DNA from: Mya arenaria
Lineage: Eukaryota; Mollusca; Bivalvia; Myida; Myidae
Assembly: GCF_026914265.1 (NCBI RefSeq)
Contig: NC_069134.1
Coordinates: 67,139,594-67,203,593 of the forward strand
Direction of reading: 5' to 3'
Length of the DNA stretch: 64,000 bases
Shown: piece after piece, positions 1-11,560 of the stretch
Position numbering within the stretch: the stretch's first letter is position 1
How the letters are laid out: each line of letters opens with the position of its first letter
Made by a program: the position numbers and the translations under genes
Notes under the pieces: model-generated
What the model was told of the DNA's origin: nothing
Seen by the model: the letters and a program-made list of their open reading frames with translations, nothing else
Databases searched by the model: none

Positions 1-1876
1 GACATTCAAAAGTGAAAGTCGTGCTAGCACGACATTGGACATTCAAAATCGAATGTTGTGCTGGCACGACATTGGACATTGGACATTCAAAATCGAATGT
101 TGTGCTGGCACGACATTGGACATTGGACATTCAAAAGTGAAAGTCGTGCTAGCACGACACTGGACATTGGACATTCATAATCGAATGTTGTGCTGGCACG
201 ACATTGGACATTGGACATTCAAAAACGATTGTCGTGCCGGCACGACATTGGACATTCATAATCGAATGTTGTGCTGGCATGACATTGGACATTGGACATT
301 CAAAATCGAATGTTGTGCTGGCACGACATTGGACATTGGACATTCAAAAGTGAAAGTCGTGCTAGCACGACACTGGACATTGGACATTCATAATCGAATG
401 TTGTGCTGGCACGACATTGGACATTGGTCATTCAAAAACGATTGTCGTGCCGGCACGACATTGGACATTCATAATCGAATGTTGTGCTGGCACGACATTG
501 GACATTGGACATTCAAAAGTGAAAGTCGTGCTAGCACGACATTGGACATTCAAAATGAAAGTCGTGCTAGCACGACATTGGACATTGGACATTCCAAATC
601 GAATGTTGTGCTGGCACGACATTGGACATTCAAAAGTGAAAGTCGTGCTAGCATGACATTGGACATTGGACATTCAAAATCGAATGTTGTGCTGGCACGA
701 CATTGGACATTGGACATTCAAAAACGATTGTCGTGCCGGCACGACATTGGACATTGGACATTCATAATCGAATGCATGTTTTGAATGCACGACATTGGAC
801 ATTGGACATTCAAAAACGATTGTCGTGCCGGCACGACATTGGACATTCAAAATCGAATGTTGTGCTGGCACGACATTGGACATTGGACATTCAAAAGTGA
901 AAGTCGTGCTAGCACGACATTGGACATTGGACATTCAAAATCGAATGTTGTGCTGGCACGATATTGGACATTGGACATTCAAAAGTGAAAGTCGTGCTAG
1001 CACGACATTGGACATTGGACATTCAAAATCGAATGTTGTGCTGGCACGATATTGGACATTGGACATTCAAAAGTGAAAGTCGTGCTAGAACGACATTGGA
1101 CATTCATAATCGAATGTTGTGCTGGCACGACATTGGACATTGGACATTCATAATCGAATGTTGTGCTGGCACGACATTGGACATTGGACATTCAGAAGTG
1201 AAAGTCGTGCTAGCACGACATTGGACATTGGACATTCAAAATCGAATGTTGTGCTGGCACGACATTGGACATTGGACATTCAAAAGTGAAAGTCGTGCTA
1301 GCACGACATTGGACATTGGACATTCAAAATCGAATGTTGTGCTGGCACGACATTGGACATTGGACATTCAAAAGTGAAAGTCGTACTGGCACGATATTGG
1401 ACATTCAAAATCGAATGTTGTGCTGGCACGACATTGGACATTGGACATTCAAAAGTGAAAGTCGTGCTAGCACGACATTGGACATTCAAAATCGAATGTT
1501 GTGCTGGCACGACATTAGACATTGGACATTCAAAATCAAATGTTGTGCTGGTACGACATTGGACATTCAAAAACGATTGTCGTGCCGGCACGACATTGGA
1601 CATTGGACATTCATAATCGAATGTTGTGCTGGCACGACACTGGACATTGGGCATTGGACATTCAAAAGTGAAAGTCGTGCTAGCACGACATTGGACATTG
1701 GACATTCAAAATCGAATGTTGTGCTGGCACGACATTGGACATTGGACATTCAAAAGTGAAAGTCGTACTAGCACGACATTGGACATTGGACATTCAAAAT
1801 CGAGTGTTGTGCTGGCGCGACATTGGACATTGGACATTCAAAAACGATTGTCGTGCCGGCACGACATTGGACATTG
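1..1876. repeat. 44/37-bp palindromic satellite, block 1
   Basis: Tandem array that enters from the left edge of the window. The main unit is 44 bp; a 37-bp form lacks one copy of the heptamer ACATTGG, so part of each unit is itself a 7-bp repeat. Three monomer classes differ mainly in the core: tTGTGCTGGCACg (class A), GTCGTGCTAGCACGAC (class B, a perfect 16-bp palindrome) and GTCGTGCCGGCACGAC (class C, also a perfect palindrome). Open frames in this block are by-products of the repeat, since 44 and 37 are not multiples of three and the frames drift. The array ends abruptly at 'gacattgg|tatgacgggc'. Confidence 0.95.
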
Positions 1877-2692
1877 GTATGACGGGCTGGTCGGACAGCT
1901 AAGTCTATTACCACACGACCTGCACACTTGGACACCGTCTCACGCTATTATTTGTCAAGTGTAGAAGCACTCAAGTTTATTTTTTTTCCCAAGAATCACA
2001 TTATGTAGCCTATTAGTATCTTCCATGGCCGAGAGTGTAAGATGGGTTCAGCCCAACCCGAGCGTAGGGTCTTTTGCGGAAACGAGGTTTACCTGTTTCC
2101 GCAGAACACCCTGTGCGAGGGTTGGTATGAACCTATCTTACACGAGCGACTATGGTAGATGTTTTTCTGTCTCACCGCAGTTAAACAAAATAATGTAAAA
2201 ATGTATTTTATCGCTGGAACTTTTTTGTGCGTAGTGAAAATAATGTGCGCATAGATATATGACAATTCCTGGTTGTCATAGATGTTCGCGCAGTGATTCA
2301 GATTATGTTAATAGTCAAATCGTTCTTTAAATAGATCTGGATGCAGCAAAGTGAAGGCAATAAAAAAGACTTCCATACGGGTACTTGTTTATCTTTGCCC
2401 GTTGGGAAGATAAAAACGCATGGACAAATGTTTGAATCTACTTTTCTGAGGTGGCAGAAATATATATATCCGAAATCTTGGACTGGTGATAAGGCTGCAA
2501 TTCTAATTTGTCCATTCAAATTATTGTGTTAAATAACGACATTCAACTTGGCTTTTATTTTTTAAATATGGTTTATAATAACGTATATCTATCTATTCAT
2601 AGTGACCAAATATTATTTAGGCATCCAATGGAAGTGGTAAATATTAAGAGAAAAAATATAATGAAACGACAACCAGTATACAAATAATAATT
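1873..2692. repeat. Satellite-linked tail sequence, copy 1
   Basis: A non-satellite segment of about 820 bp fused to the right end of satellite block 1. It reappears at 3531-4350 with a constant offset of 1658 bp, no indel that I can see and no base difference noticed. Its right limit is 'aataataatt', after which the flanks of the two copies differ completely. It contains a large imperfect hairpin (about 2022-2165). Two short opposed frames (2298-2519 minus, 2341-2532 plus) are identical in both copies but look like no known protein, so they are not called as genes. Confidence 0.9.
2022..2165. other. Long imperfect hairpin inside the satellite tail
   Basis: Nested inverted repeat. The outer arms are 'ccatggccgagagtgtaaga' and its imperfect complement ending in 'cttacacgagcgactatgg'. 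The middle arms are 'ggttcagcccaaccc' and 'gggttggtatgaacc'. The inner perfect stem is GCGGAAAC/GTTTCCGC around the loop 'gaggtttacct'. The stem could fold as RNA or extrude as a cruciform. It is repeated at 3680-3823. It may be a terminal structure of a non-autonomous element or a separate nested palindromic MITE. Confidence 0.75.
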
Positions 2693-2885
2693 ATCGGTAT
2701 ACTCGAATAGAAGGTTACCGGAATACTCGAATAGAAGATTATCGGAACATTCGAATAGATTATTGGATTACTCGAATTAAAGGTTATCGAAAAGATCGGA
2801 TGGACGATTATCGGAATACTCGAAAAGACAGTAATTTAAATACTCGGGTAGAAGATTAACGGTTTATTCGAGCAAAAAATCTTTA
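2693..2885. repeat. Degenerate ~25-bp tandem repeat (atactcgaatagaagrttatcgg)
   Basis: About seven diverged units of the form 'ggaatactcgaatagaagat' joined by 'tatc'. It begins exactly where tail copy 1 ends (2692) and is absent after tail copy 2 at 4350, so it marks flanking DNA and not part of the duplicated element. The rest of the gap to 3008 shows no gene. Confidence 0.8.
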
Positions 2886-3033
2886 AATCGTTGCCACCCT
2901 AAGCAAGTGTTGACAATTAAAGAAAACGTTTAAAAAGTAGCTGAATAGAAGAAAGACCAGCTTTGAATCGTCTTTGCATTTAGATGGAGGCTAAATAAGT
3001 AGAGAAATTCAGCTGTGTGAAGTTAGCTAAACA

Positions 3034-3534
3034 TACGACATTGGACATTGGACATTCAAAATCGAATGTTGTGCTGGCACGACATTGGACATTGGACATT
3101 CAAAAGTGAAAGTCGTGCTAGCACGACATTGGACATTCAAAATCGAATGTTGTGCTGGCACGACATTGGACATTGGACATTCAGAATCGAATGTTGTGCT
3201 GGCACGACATTGGACATTGGACATTCAAAAGTGAAAGTCGTGCTAGCACGACATTGGACATTGGACATTCAAAATCGAATTTTGTGCTGGCACGACACTG
3301 GACATTGGGCATTGGACATTCAAAAGTGAAAGTCGTGCTAGCACGACATTGGACATTGGACATTCAAAATCGAAAGTTGTGCTGGCACGACATTGGACAT
3401 TGGACATTCAAAAGTGAAAGTCGTACTAGCACGACATTGGACATTGGACATTCAAAATCGAATGTTGTGCTGGCGCGACATTGGACATTGGACATTCAAA
3501 AACGATTGTCGTGCCGGCACGACATTGGACATTG
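3034..3534. repeat. 44/37-bp palindromic satellite, block 2
   Basis: Same monomer classes as block 1. The last ~250 bp (from about 3284) match the end of block 1 unit for unit, including the unusual 'ggacattgggcattggacat' variant, with a few single-base differences (for example cgaattttg against cgaatgttg). This shows that the duplication includes part of the array as well as the tail. Confidence 0.95.
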
Positions 3535-4350
3535 GTATGACGGGCTGGTCGGACAGCTAAGTCTATTACCACACGACCTGCACACTTGGACACCGTCTCA
3601 CGCTATTATTTGTCAAGTGTAGAAGCACTCAAGTTTATTTTTTTTCCCAAGAATCACATTATGTAGCCTATTAGTATCTTCCATGGCCGAGAGTGTAAGA
3701 TGGGTTCAGCCCAACCCGAGCGTAGGGTCTTTTGCGGAAACGAGGTTTACCTGTTTCCGCAGAACACCCTGTGCGAGGGTTGGTATGAACCTATCTTACA
3801 CGAGCGACTATGGTAGATGTTTTTCTGTCTCACCGCAGTTAAACAAAATAATGTAAAAATGTATTTTATCGCTGGAACTTTTTTGTGCGTAGTGAAAATA
3901 ATGTGCGCATAGATATATGACAATTCCTGGTTGTCATAGATGTTCGCGCAGTGATTCAGATTATGTTAATAGTCAAATCGTTCTTTAAATAGATCTGGAT
4001 GCAGCAAAGTGAAGGCAATAAAAAAGACTTCCATACGGGTACTTGTTTATCTTTGCCCGTTGGGAAGATAAAAACGCATGGACAAATGTTTGAATCTACT
4101 TTTCTGAGGTGGCAGAAATATATATATCCGAAATCTTGGACTGGTGATAAGGCTGCAATTCTAATTTGTCCATTCAAATTATTGTGTTAAATAACGACAT
4201 TCAACTTGGCTTTTATTTTTTAAATATGGTTTATAATAACGTATATCTATCTATTCATAGTGACCAAATATTATTTAGGCATCCAATGGAAGTGGTAAAT
4301 ATTAAGAGAAAAAATATAATGAAACGACAACCAGTATACAAATAATAATT
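3531..4350. repeat. Satellite-linked tail sequence, copy 2
   Basis: Copy of 1873-2692 at a fixed 1658-bp offset. The lack of visible divergence across ~820 bp of non-coding DNA points to a recent duplication, gene conversion or an assembly artefact. It carries the hairpin at 3680-3823. Confidence 0.9.
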
Positions 4351-5630
4351 GTTGGACATAGGTCATTTTTACTCATTAATTATCTGTCAGGAGTACCCTT
4401 TAAAATATTATATAGGATCCCCATGCATCAAAATGTAGCATTATCGCCAATGGTTTATGCATTGACAAGTTTAGCTGTGTGTATGTTGCCTTAAGTCTCA
4501 TCCATGTCCGACAATATTATACATTTGAGGTACCTAACACATATTTAACAAAGAAACTTGTATTTGAAAGTCCGCAACATTGTTATTGAGAGTTGTATTA
4601 AAACAATCCTTTCGATTGATATACATACATATTCCCATGTAAATGCAGACACATTCATTAATGTAATATAATTATTCTAAAGCTCTGTAGATAAACACAT
4701 ACTGAAGTGCACATTTGTTGGGTTTATATAATTATTTGCGCTTTGTTTCCTTTCAACCCTTTCAACTATTGTCAGTTCTGCCCAAGATGCTATTTCCAAT
4801 GGCTCTGGTGTCACATTTTACATGTATAAATTGTATATTCTGTAAAACCTATAAGAACTTATGTCGTATGTGATGAAGACGTCATTTTGAATTCTTTAAT
4901 GTCGATGCGATTGATTATAAAACGCTTTGTGTAATTCTGTCGACTTATAAAATTTATATCAAAAAGGTTTATCGAACACAATTATTTCATATAAACTTTA
5001 CCAAATGAAGACGACGTAGCATGTTCGACTAACTGAGTCGATAAAAAAACAAGTCGACAGGCAGGAATAGGTTACTTTATCGACTCAATGACAATATTTT
5101 TTGTGTATACGTAAAACCAGATAAAAAAGATGTACGGACGATTACATTTATACTTGTAGGAATCATCAATGCATGTCTATATTTTCCATATGTCATTATA
5201 TACTGTGGATATAATTATCTTCACTTCCTTTATAAATGGTACTAGATGTGTAGCAGTGGTGTGTAAACAATTAAGCTTATTAAAAATATGCCATTTTGAA
5301 AGCATTATCACTGTTTGTCTACATATAATCCACGACCTTCATAGGTATATTCATTTAAATCTTTCTCTGCATATGTGACATCATATATATCTAAATCATG
5401 CTTAAGTTTCAAATATTGCGATGGAATCGTCATGAAAATGCTCTCTTGGTGTTAATAAATTTTATAATGGTTCATTGCTTTGTGATCTCTGACCCTTTTC
5501 AAATAATTTCAAGACAATATCTCAAACAAACAAAACATCCGAATATTGCATGCCATCCAAATTAATTTAAAGTCGGTAAAAAAAACATTCATTCATAAAA
5601 CATGTCATACATTGATATGAATGTGCTAAC
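4351..5630. other. AT-rich DNA, no gene recognised
   Basis: No coding exon, RNA gene or strong repeat could be supported. The one frame of note (5169-5378 plus, 69 codons) is hydrophobic and AT-driven, with no recognisable motif. Confidence 0.6.
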
Positions 5631-6195
5631 TGCTAGCACGACTTTCACTTTTGAATGTCCAATGTCCAATGTCGTGCTGGCCCAACATTCGATTTTGAAT
5701 GTCCAATGTCCAATGTCGTGCCAGCACAACATTCGATTTTGAATGTCCAATGTCCAATGTCGTGCTGGCCCAACATTCGATTTTTAATGTCCAATGTCCA
5801 ATGTCGTGCCAGCACAACATTCGATTTTGAATGTCCAATGTCGTGCCAGCACAATATTCGATTTTGAATGTCCAATGTCCAATGTCGTGCCAGCACAACA
5901 TTCGATTTTGAAAGTCCAATGTCCAATGTCGTGCCAGCACAACATTCGATTTTGAATGTCCAATGCCCAATGTCGTGCTAGCACGACTTTCACTTTTGAA
6001 TGTCCAATGTCCAATGTCGTGCCAGCACAACATTCGATTTTGAATGTCCAATGTCCAATGTCGTGCTAGCACGACTTTCACTTTTGAATGTCCAATGTCC
6101 AATGTCGTGCTAGCACAACATTCGATTTTCAATGTCCAATGTCCAATGTCGTGCTAGCACAACATTCGATTTTCAATGTCCAATGTCCAATGTCG
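5631..6195 (-). repeat. 44/37-bp palindromic satellite, block 3 (inverted)
   Basis: The same satellite in reverse orientation to blocks 1 and 2. Its right edge joins 'gtcgtatgtttagctaact' (6190-6221), the reverse complement of the left end seen at 3009-3034. Its left edge (5631) passes straight into unrelated DNA without the 820-bp tail, so this copy is truncated at its 3' side. Confidence 0.93.
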
Positions 6196-6221
6196 TATGT
6201 TTAGCTAACTTTACACAGCTG

Positions 6222-7387
6222 AGTCATAATATACCGATTTCCTACGAGTAATTTACATGATAGGTCAGTTTTCATTATAGGTATAATCAATAATGCTGAA
6301 ATACCATTACCTGAACTTGATGATAAAGGATAACAGTAATATTGATACTCCTGCCTTCACTGGCTTTTTCTTCGAAAGCAGCAATAATCCGATATATTGA
6401 TAATTGTTCCCAATGAACATGGTGTCGAAACAATTAACCGTGTTTTGATATACGCGTCCTTTTTTATTTAACATTTATATTTCATCTCCACTAATTCTAA
6501 ATAAAACGACTAAATTTGTTCGCACGTCCATGAGACGAAGGTATGAATAGGAACAAAAGATAAGAGGCTGTAAACCATAATGGATGTATGTTTCACCACA
6601 TACACATAATCATTATGGATCAGAATGATGTTCTTTCAAATTGTTATAATGAGTCCTAAGTCTGAGTTGCTGTATTTTCGAAAGCGACCACCAAAGCAGA
6701 AATGATATTAAAACGAATACGAAAAAGAACAGTATCTGTATTTCTTTTTTTAACAGTACACACAATAAACACACTAATTAAGTAAAGAAATGACAATATT
6801 TAACAATGTGGTGTTTAACTAGGATAAAATAGAGATCATATACATACAGGAATTAAAATATTAAATCAAAATAATCATCAATCATTACACATACACACAA
6901 TATATTCAAACAATGATCAGCAATTATTATAATACAACAGACATTCATAAAAGAACTACTCGGTGTGGAACTTAGTAACAATGTATTCTTAAAAGAACTA
7001 GGTCATGATGGTATTTGCTATATACTCTTGGTATATGTTCACCACTGTCAGGTCAAGGTCAGGTCAAGGTAGGTCACAAGGTAAAGTGTATGATAATTCT
7101 TTCTAAAACACGAATCCTTTTTATAATGAATCTTGTTCATCGGTCAAAATATTTTGTTTAAATCCTGTTCAAAATTTAAAGTAAGTAACGCTTTTAAAGA
7201 CTATTTTATTTAAAGAACTTTGGTGGTAGTTTGTATATCATACACTTAATGTTTGTGCTTTCGGATGCTGTCAATATATTTTATAAAGGTCGCTTGGTGA
7301 AATTTCGAAAAACCTGTTCATATAATAAGTGCCTCATGTTTTAATTTCGATTTATGAAACTAGGCCAGAGAGTATGCTATATAAATA
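6222..7387. other. AT-rich DNA, no gene recognised
   Basis: No exon or RNA gene seen. The only notable item is the AGGTCA-type cluster listed separately at 7047-7077. Confidence 0.55.
7047..7077 (+). promoter_or_regulatory. Cluster of AGGTCA nuclear-receptor half-sites
   Basis: Within 31 bp there are overlapping direct repeats of AGGTCA/AGGTAGGTCA, including TCAAGGTCA, which matches the extended half-site recognised by monomeric nuclear receptors of the ERR and NR5A types. The spacing is irregular. It may be a real response element or a chance short repeat; no nearby transcription start is evident. Confidence 0.3.
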
Positions 7388-8768
7388 TGTGACCAGTCAC
7401 GGGAATTTTGGCCCGAAACCACTTTTTGGGCGAAAATGAGATACGAGTAATTTCTGACACTCATATTCTTTAGGATAAAAACACTGAAGAGAAAATTCAA
7501 AAATTCCTATTTTTAACGAAATTATGACAAAAACTAGAAGGGCACTTGTTTAAGAAACAGCTGGAAATTCGGTAAAGTTCAAAAATTTATTGAAACATTT
7601 GTATTCACAGATGCAATAAATATGCATTTACTACAATTCCCACATTATAACAACAACATATTTTCAAAAACATTCTCAATTATTATTGAGAAAATAAATG
7701 AAAATTAATTGGTTACAATGGCAACCGTTATTGAAAAAAGGCGTTTTGGGGTTAAATTCGCATTTAAATATACAATAAAAGTCATTTGAAGCATTCGGTA
7801 ATAATTGATTTGTTAATTGATATCCTCAAACCTTACTGTACCTGGTGTATGTATTTGACAAATGTCAGAATAAATAAAAACTATTTGCTGTAGTTTATTG
7901 GAAATTTTTCACAATAAATTGACATTAGGCTGGAACTTGCAAATAATAAATGTACAATGTATATGTAGAGGTTAAAGTATGTTACCACTGTAATTAACTA
8001 TTATTTATCTTCTTTGAATGGTCTTAAAGGGTTTGTTTTTTATCCTGGTTACCATGGCAACAGGCCACAAACATGATCAGTATCACACCAACTTAACCTC
8101 AAATGTGATTTTTGTATAGTCATTTATAGCTCATAAAACATGAAATGGTGGTTAATATACTCTTAATTTAATAAACATAACAATACTGCATAATTTACAC
8201 TATTATATAATAAGATCAGTTAATAAATGGGCACATTTACAAAATGAAAACAATTTCTTAACATACTAACTACTTAGCATGTACAAGTCATTATGTAGTT
8301 TCAAGAAGTATGCAATTGGCCACATAGTACATGACAAATGATATTCTCGATGCTTATTCATAGGTAAAAGTTGCTAAGGTACATTTTATCAGGCTGTGAA
8401 TTAACTAATTTTGACAAACAGTATTATAAATGTCTTCAATTCAAGCATTTATAGGCTTCAACTGCCAGATTTTTTTAAGTTTGTATTAATAATTAATAAT
8501 CATAAAGTGGTCTCCATTATGGCAGAAGAGTTCTACCAACAAAAGACTGGGTGCAGCACCCTTCCATCACTCATTTGCTAAAACCACAGTTTATCACTCA
8601 AAATCACTGGTAGCCTTATTTCACATAAACAAGTTTCTATTGAAAAATAATTGTCAAACAAAAATTGATTTAAGTTTATAAAGATCACATATCAGTATAC
8701 TGAAAAGTTCTTTTCACTTATTTAAGGTATCAGAGCCTTTTTGCATCAAGTCCTTTTAGTTGGATGGT

Positions 8769-10235
8769 TCAGGGTACTCTCCATGGAAAAGCCATTGTTG
8801 TGGGCTTGTCAATTTTAACTTCAATCTCACTGTCCTTGGCATGCTCTCTCATGAATTCACTCACTGGGTTGTCAGCTGAAGTTCTGAAAAATAATGTTCA
8901 TATGTACAATACTTAGTGTTTGGAATAATTATGCAAATTAACTTGAACATCAAAACTCACATCTGAATAAAATGGAAAATTAGTCTAGATATACATACAC
9001 AGGCAGTGATACTGTCCATAATACTGTTGTTATACCTGAAGTGATGATATTTCCTCAAGTTTGGAATGGACTTCAGGGGTCTCTTGGTGTACTCCAACCA
9101 GTCAAAGAATATAACCAGTTTGCCAAGGTCATCAATCCACAAAAGATGTGTGCTGCCTCCATTTGGTCTAAATAAATAAACATGTTGTTTATATTATGAT
9201 ATAATACCTATTGTTTTAACACAAGCTTTCTTTCACATAATAAGGTATTATTACCAACATCAGTGTCTAAATAAAGTACCAAACTTCAATATTTTTTGTA
9301 CACAAAATCCTTTAATTTGGCTTTAAATCGACATTTAAAGCACCAACATTAAAAAAAAAAAAACTTACAACTTACCTCCCACAGACCAAATCTCTGACAG
9401 GACTGAACTTTATGTCACCTGCTTCCATTTTAGTAAATGCTGTTTTTCTCCCTTCAGAATACATCAGACCCTTAAACATAGAATAACATACAATTTATTG
9501 AACTGATTGCCTTCATTCCATGGCATTTAGAGAAGTAAGAGAACAGATTTAAGCCCAAACTATTTTTATAAGTCTAATGAATATTTTGAGATTTCTGATT
9601 ACTTGTATTGAAAAAATAATAAATGTTACATTGTTTTGTTATTCTGATGTTCTCATGTGTCAATATGCAGTGCATAAGTGATGTATTTCAACATAACATA
9701 ATATTTTGTCAATCATACCCAATGACTGCATTGTTTTTATTCCGCCCAACACAGTTGTCAATGTGCAGGTATGCAAAGTCTTCTCTATATGGATGATGTT
9801 GAAAATGAGGTACCACACCATTGGCCACATAACAGCTAAACCCTTATCACTGAGATAAATATCTGTGAACCTGAAAAAACAGACTTTGAAATAGAAAAGA
9901 TATATATATATATATATATATTTATTTACACTATAATTTCATGTTCAAGTAAGAACTTTGAATAAAGGGGATATAAAATATTTAAACAAGAGCGCCCCAG
10001 AGCAAATGTGAGTGCTTCTCTGTTTTTTAAGTGAATTTACAAAATATAAAGGTTTTCCATTTCCCCTATAATAATTAAGTCAAATGGCAAAACTGTATTA
10101 ACCACTCAATTTATAAATAAGATTTACCATATGATTTACAGAACACTTCAAAGCAGGGCCTTCTTGCTGTGCCTAGTATGGGTAAAAGACCTGCTCGGCA
10201 TAATCAAAGCTGTAATGGATTGTTGTTCTATGTAC
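8769..10235 (-). pseudogene. Decayed multi-exon transposase-like gene (DUF7869-type motifs)
   Basis: Minus-strand exons: about 10150-10235, 9719-~9830, 9376-9470, 9036-9167 and 8769-8883 (stop at 8769-8771). The last three splice in phase with GT/AG sites and give a continuous C-terminus containing the motif NLRKYHHFR. The upstream exons hold HYSFDYAEQVFYPY and HIDNCVGRNKNN. From memory, these correspond to the H-DNC-GQNKNN and HYS-D-AQQV motifs of a widespread invertebrate protein family (DUF7869-like, thought to be RNase H-fold). An in-frame TAG follows YPY, and the segment expected after NNAVIGY is missing, so the copy is probably inactive. A possible 5' exon (10967-11030) ends at a GT donor. 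The family name is recalled and not verified. Confidence 0.55.
9900..9925. repeat. (TA)n microsatellite
   Basis: About a dozen TA dinucleotides inside an intron of the decayed transposase-like gene. Confidence 0.9.
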
Positions 10236-11560
10236 AGCAGGTGCTTGACCTGAAATTCACGTTTGATCATAATGTTGTAAAAATATGTATTTACAGAAAT
10301 ACAAATCTTTAACTGTTTATAGTTGGGGTGATGCCCCGGCAGATCAACATGTACACAATATTGCATGCCAAAGAAAGTTCCTGTTAGTCTGAATGTCATG
10401 CATTCCCAAAAAGCAGCTTGCAGCTACAGTCATTAATATTGGTCCTGGCTTTTACAGTATTGTGCTCAAATTCTATATAAACATTTTCCCCAACTGCATT
10501 AGTCTATTATTTTCATAATCATCATGATCATCTTCATCATAACAGAAATTTATTTCAATGTACCTGAACCTCATGAGATGGTATGTTATGCACATAAGTC
10601 AACATTGCTAAAAAAGTTCATCTACAACTTTAAATTCATCAACATAGCTAAAATTACAGTTAAACTGACACTCAAAATTAATTTGTAAAATCCATCAATA
10701 ATTTTATTGATAGTTGGCCGCGGTAAGATGATGATTATGTCCTTTTTCAGTCATCATAAGTATGCAAAAAAGGAATATCTGCTGGATTTTGATCTGTTTA
10801 CATTTTCAATGTCACACTGTCAAATTTCACTTCCGTTTTGTTTTCCTGCGATCAAGTTCCATCCATTTAACCGAATTTAGAATATATTGCATTACATTAA
10901 AGATATACACATTCGTAAAATTATATGCTTAAACAATGAAAATAATTCTACTTACCAACAAATTCCTATAATTTGATGTAAATGCCTTTAGTTCAGCTCG
11001 ACCTACATCCTCAAATTTGGGTTAAAAAATAGCCATGACAACTACGGGAGATAACACCAAAAGTAATAAACAATACGAAAGAAAGTGGTTAAAAAACACT
11101 ATTTCTATGAACATTACATTTTAAAGAATATAATTGACTTAACAATCTAGGGTGACAAAATGTTTAATGGTTGTTTTTACGATAAAAACTTCATTACTTT
11201 CTTATTTTTTACGCTTCAACTTTGCGCACGTTTTTCTCGAAATCGAGGCTATCGGTTTCGGGCCAAAAGTCTCATGACGCGTCACATATATTGATCAAGT
11301 TCGCTTATAGAAAATGTCTATTGAATGGTAGATCACTTGGATACATGTTCGAAAACCAAAAAGTATGGTACCCCATAAGATCTGCATGAGAGAATAAAAC
11401 TCAATATTTCTATATAAGAAATCATTTGCTTAATATAGTTGTTAAAGTTTGATACTTCTCAATCTGATGTTTGTGCATACAATGAACATATAATATATGA
11501 TTTTGGATGATAAATGATTCAATAATCAATTATTATGTTGTTGTTGTTTTTTAAATTCAG

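Larger units (their letters stand above)
3009..4350 (+). mobile_element. Candidate non-autonomous satellite-carrying element (full copy)
   Basis: Unit made of a left end 'tcagctgtgtgaagttagct' (from 3009), a 44/37-bp satellite block (3034-3534) and the ~820-bp tail with its hairpin (3531-4350). The left end recurs, inverted, at 6190-6221 beside satellite block 3, and the right part recurs at 1873-2692. Both ends are therefore defined by at least two copies with unrelated flanks. The organisation (unique end, internal tandem array, unique tail) is reminiscent of bivalve 'pearl'-type, Helitron-related elements. I see no convincing target duplication and no CTRR end, so the class is an inference. 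Confidence 0.6.
7388..11286 (-). mobile_element. TIR DNA transposon with RNase H-like transposase-type gene
   Basis: The ends are inverted repeats of about 33 bp. The left end (7388-7420) begins TGTGACCAGTCACGGG and continues to 'ttttggcccgaaacc'. The right end (11254-11286), read inward, begins TGTGACGCGTCATGAG and continues to the same 'ttttggcccgaaacc'. TA dinucleotides flank both sides (7386-7387 and 11287-11288), compatible with a TA target duplication. Decayed coding exons lie on the minus strand between 8769 and about 11030. Integration into the left flank of, or upstream of, the receptor-like gene at 11561 is possible. The superfamily cannot be named from the termini alone. Confidence 0.7.

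Noticed and set aside
35-1964. Long frames in satellite block 1 (up to 249 codons)
   Set aside because: They follow the 44/37-bp repeat and occur in many frames on both strands.
2298-4190. 73- and 63-codon frames present identically in both tail copies
   Set aside because: Identity reflects the DNA duplication, not selection; the two frames are on opposite strands of the same DNA and match no known protein.
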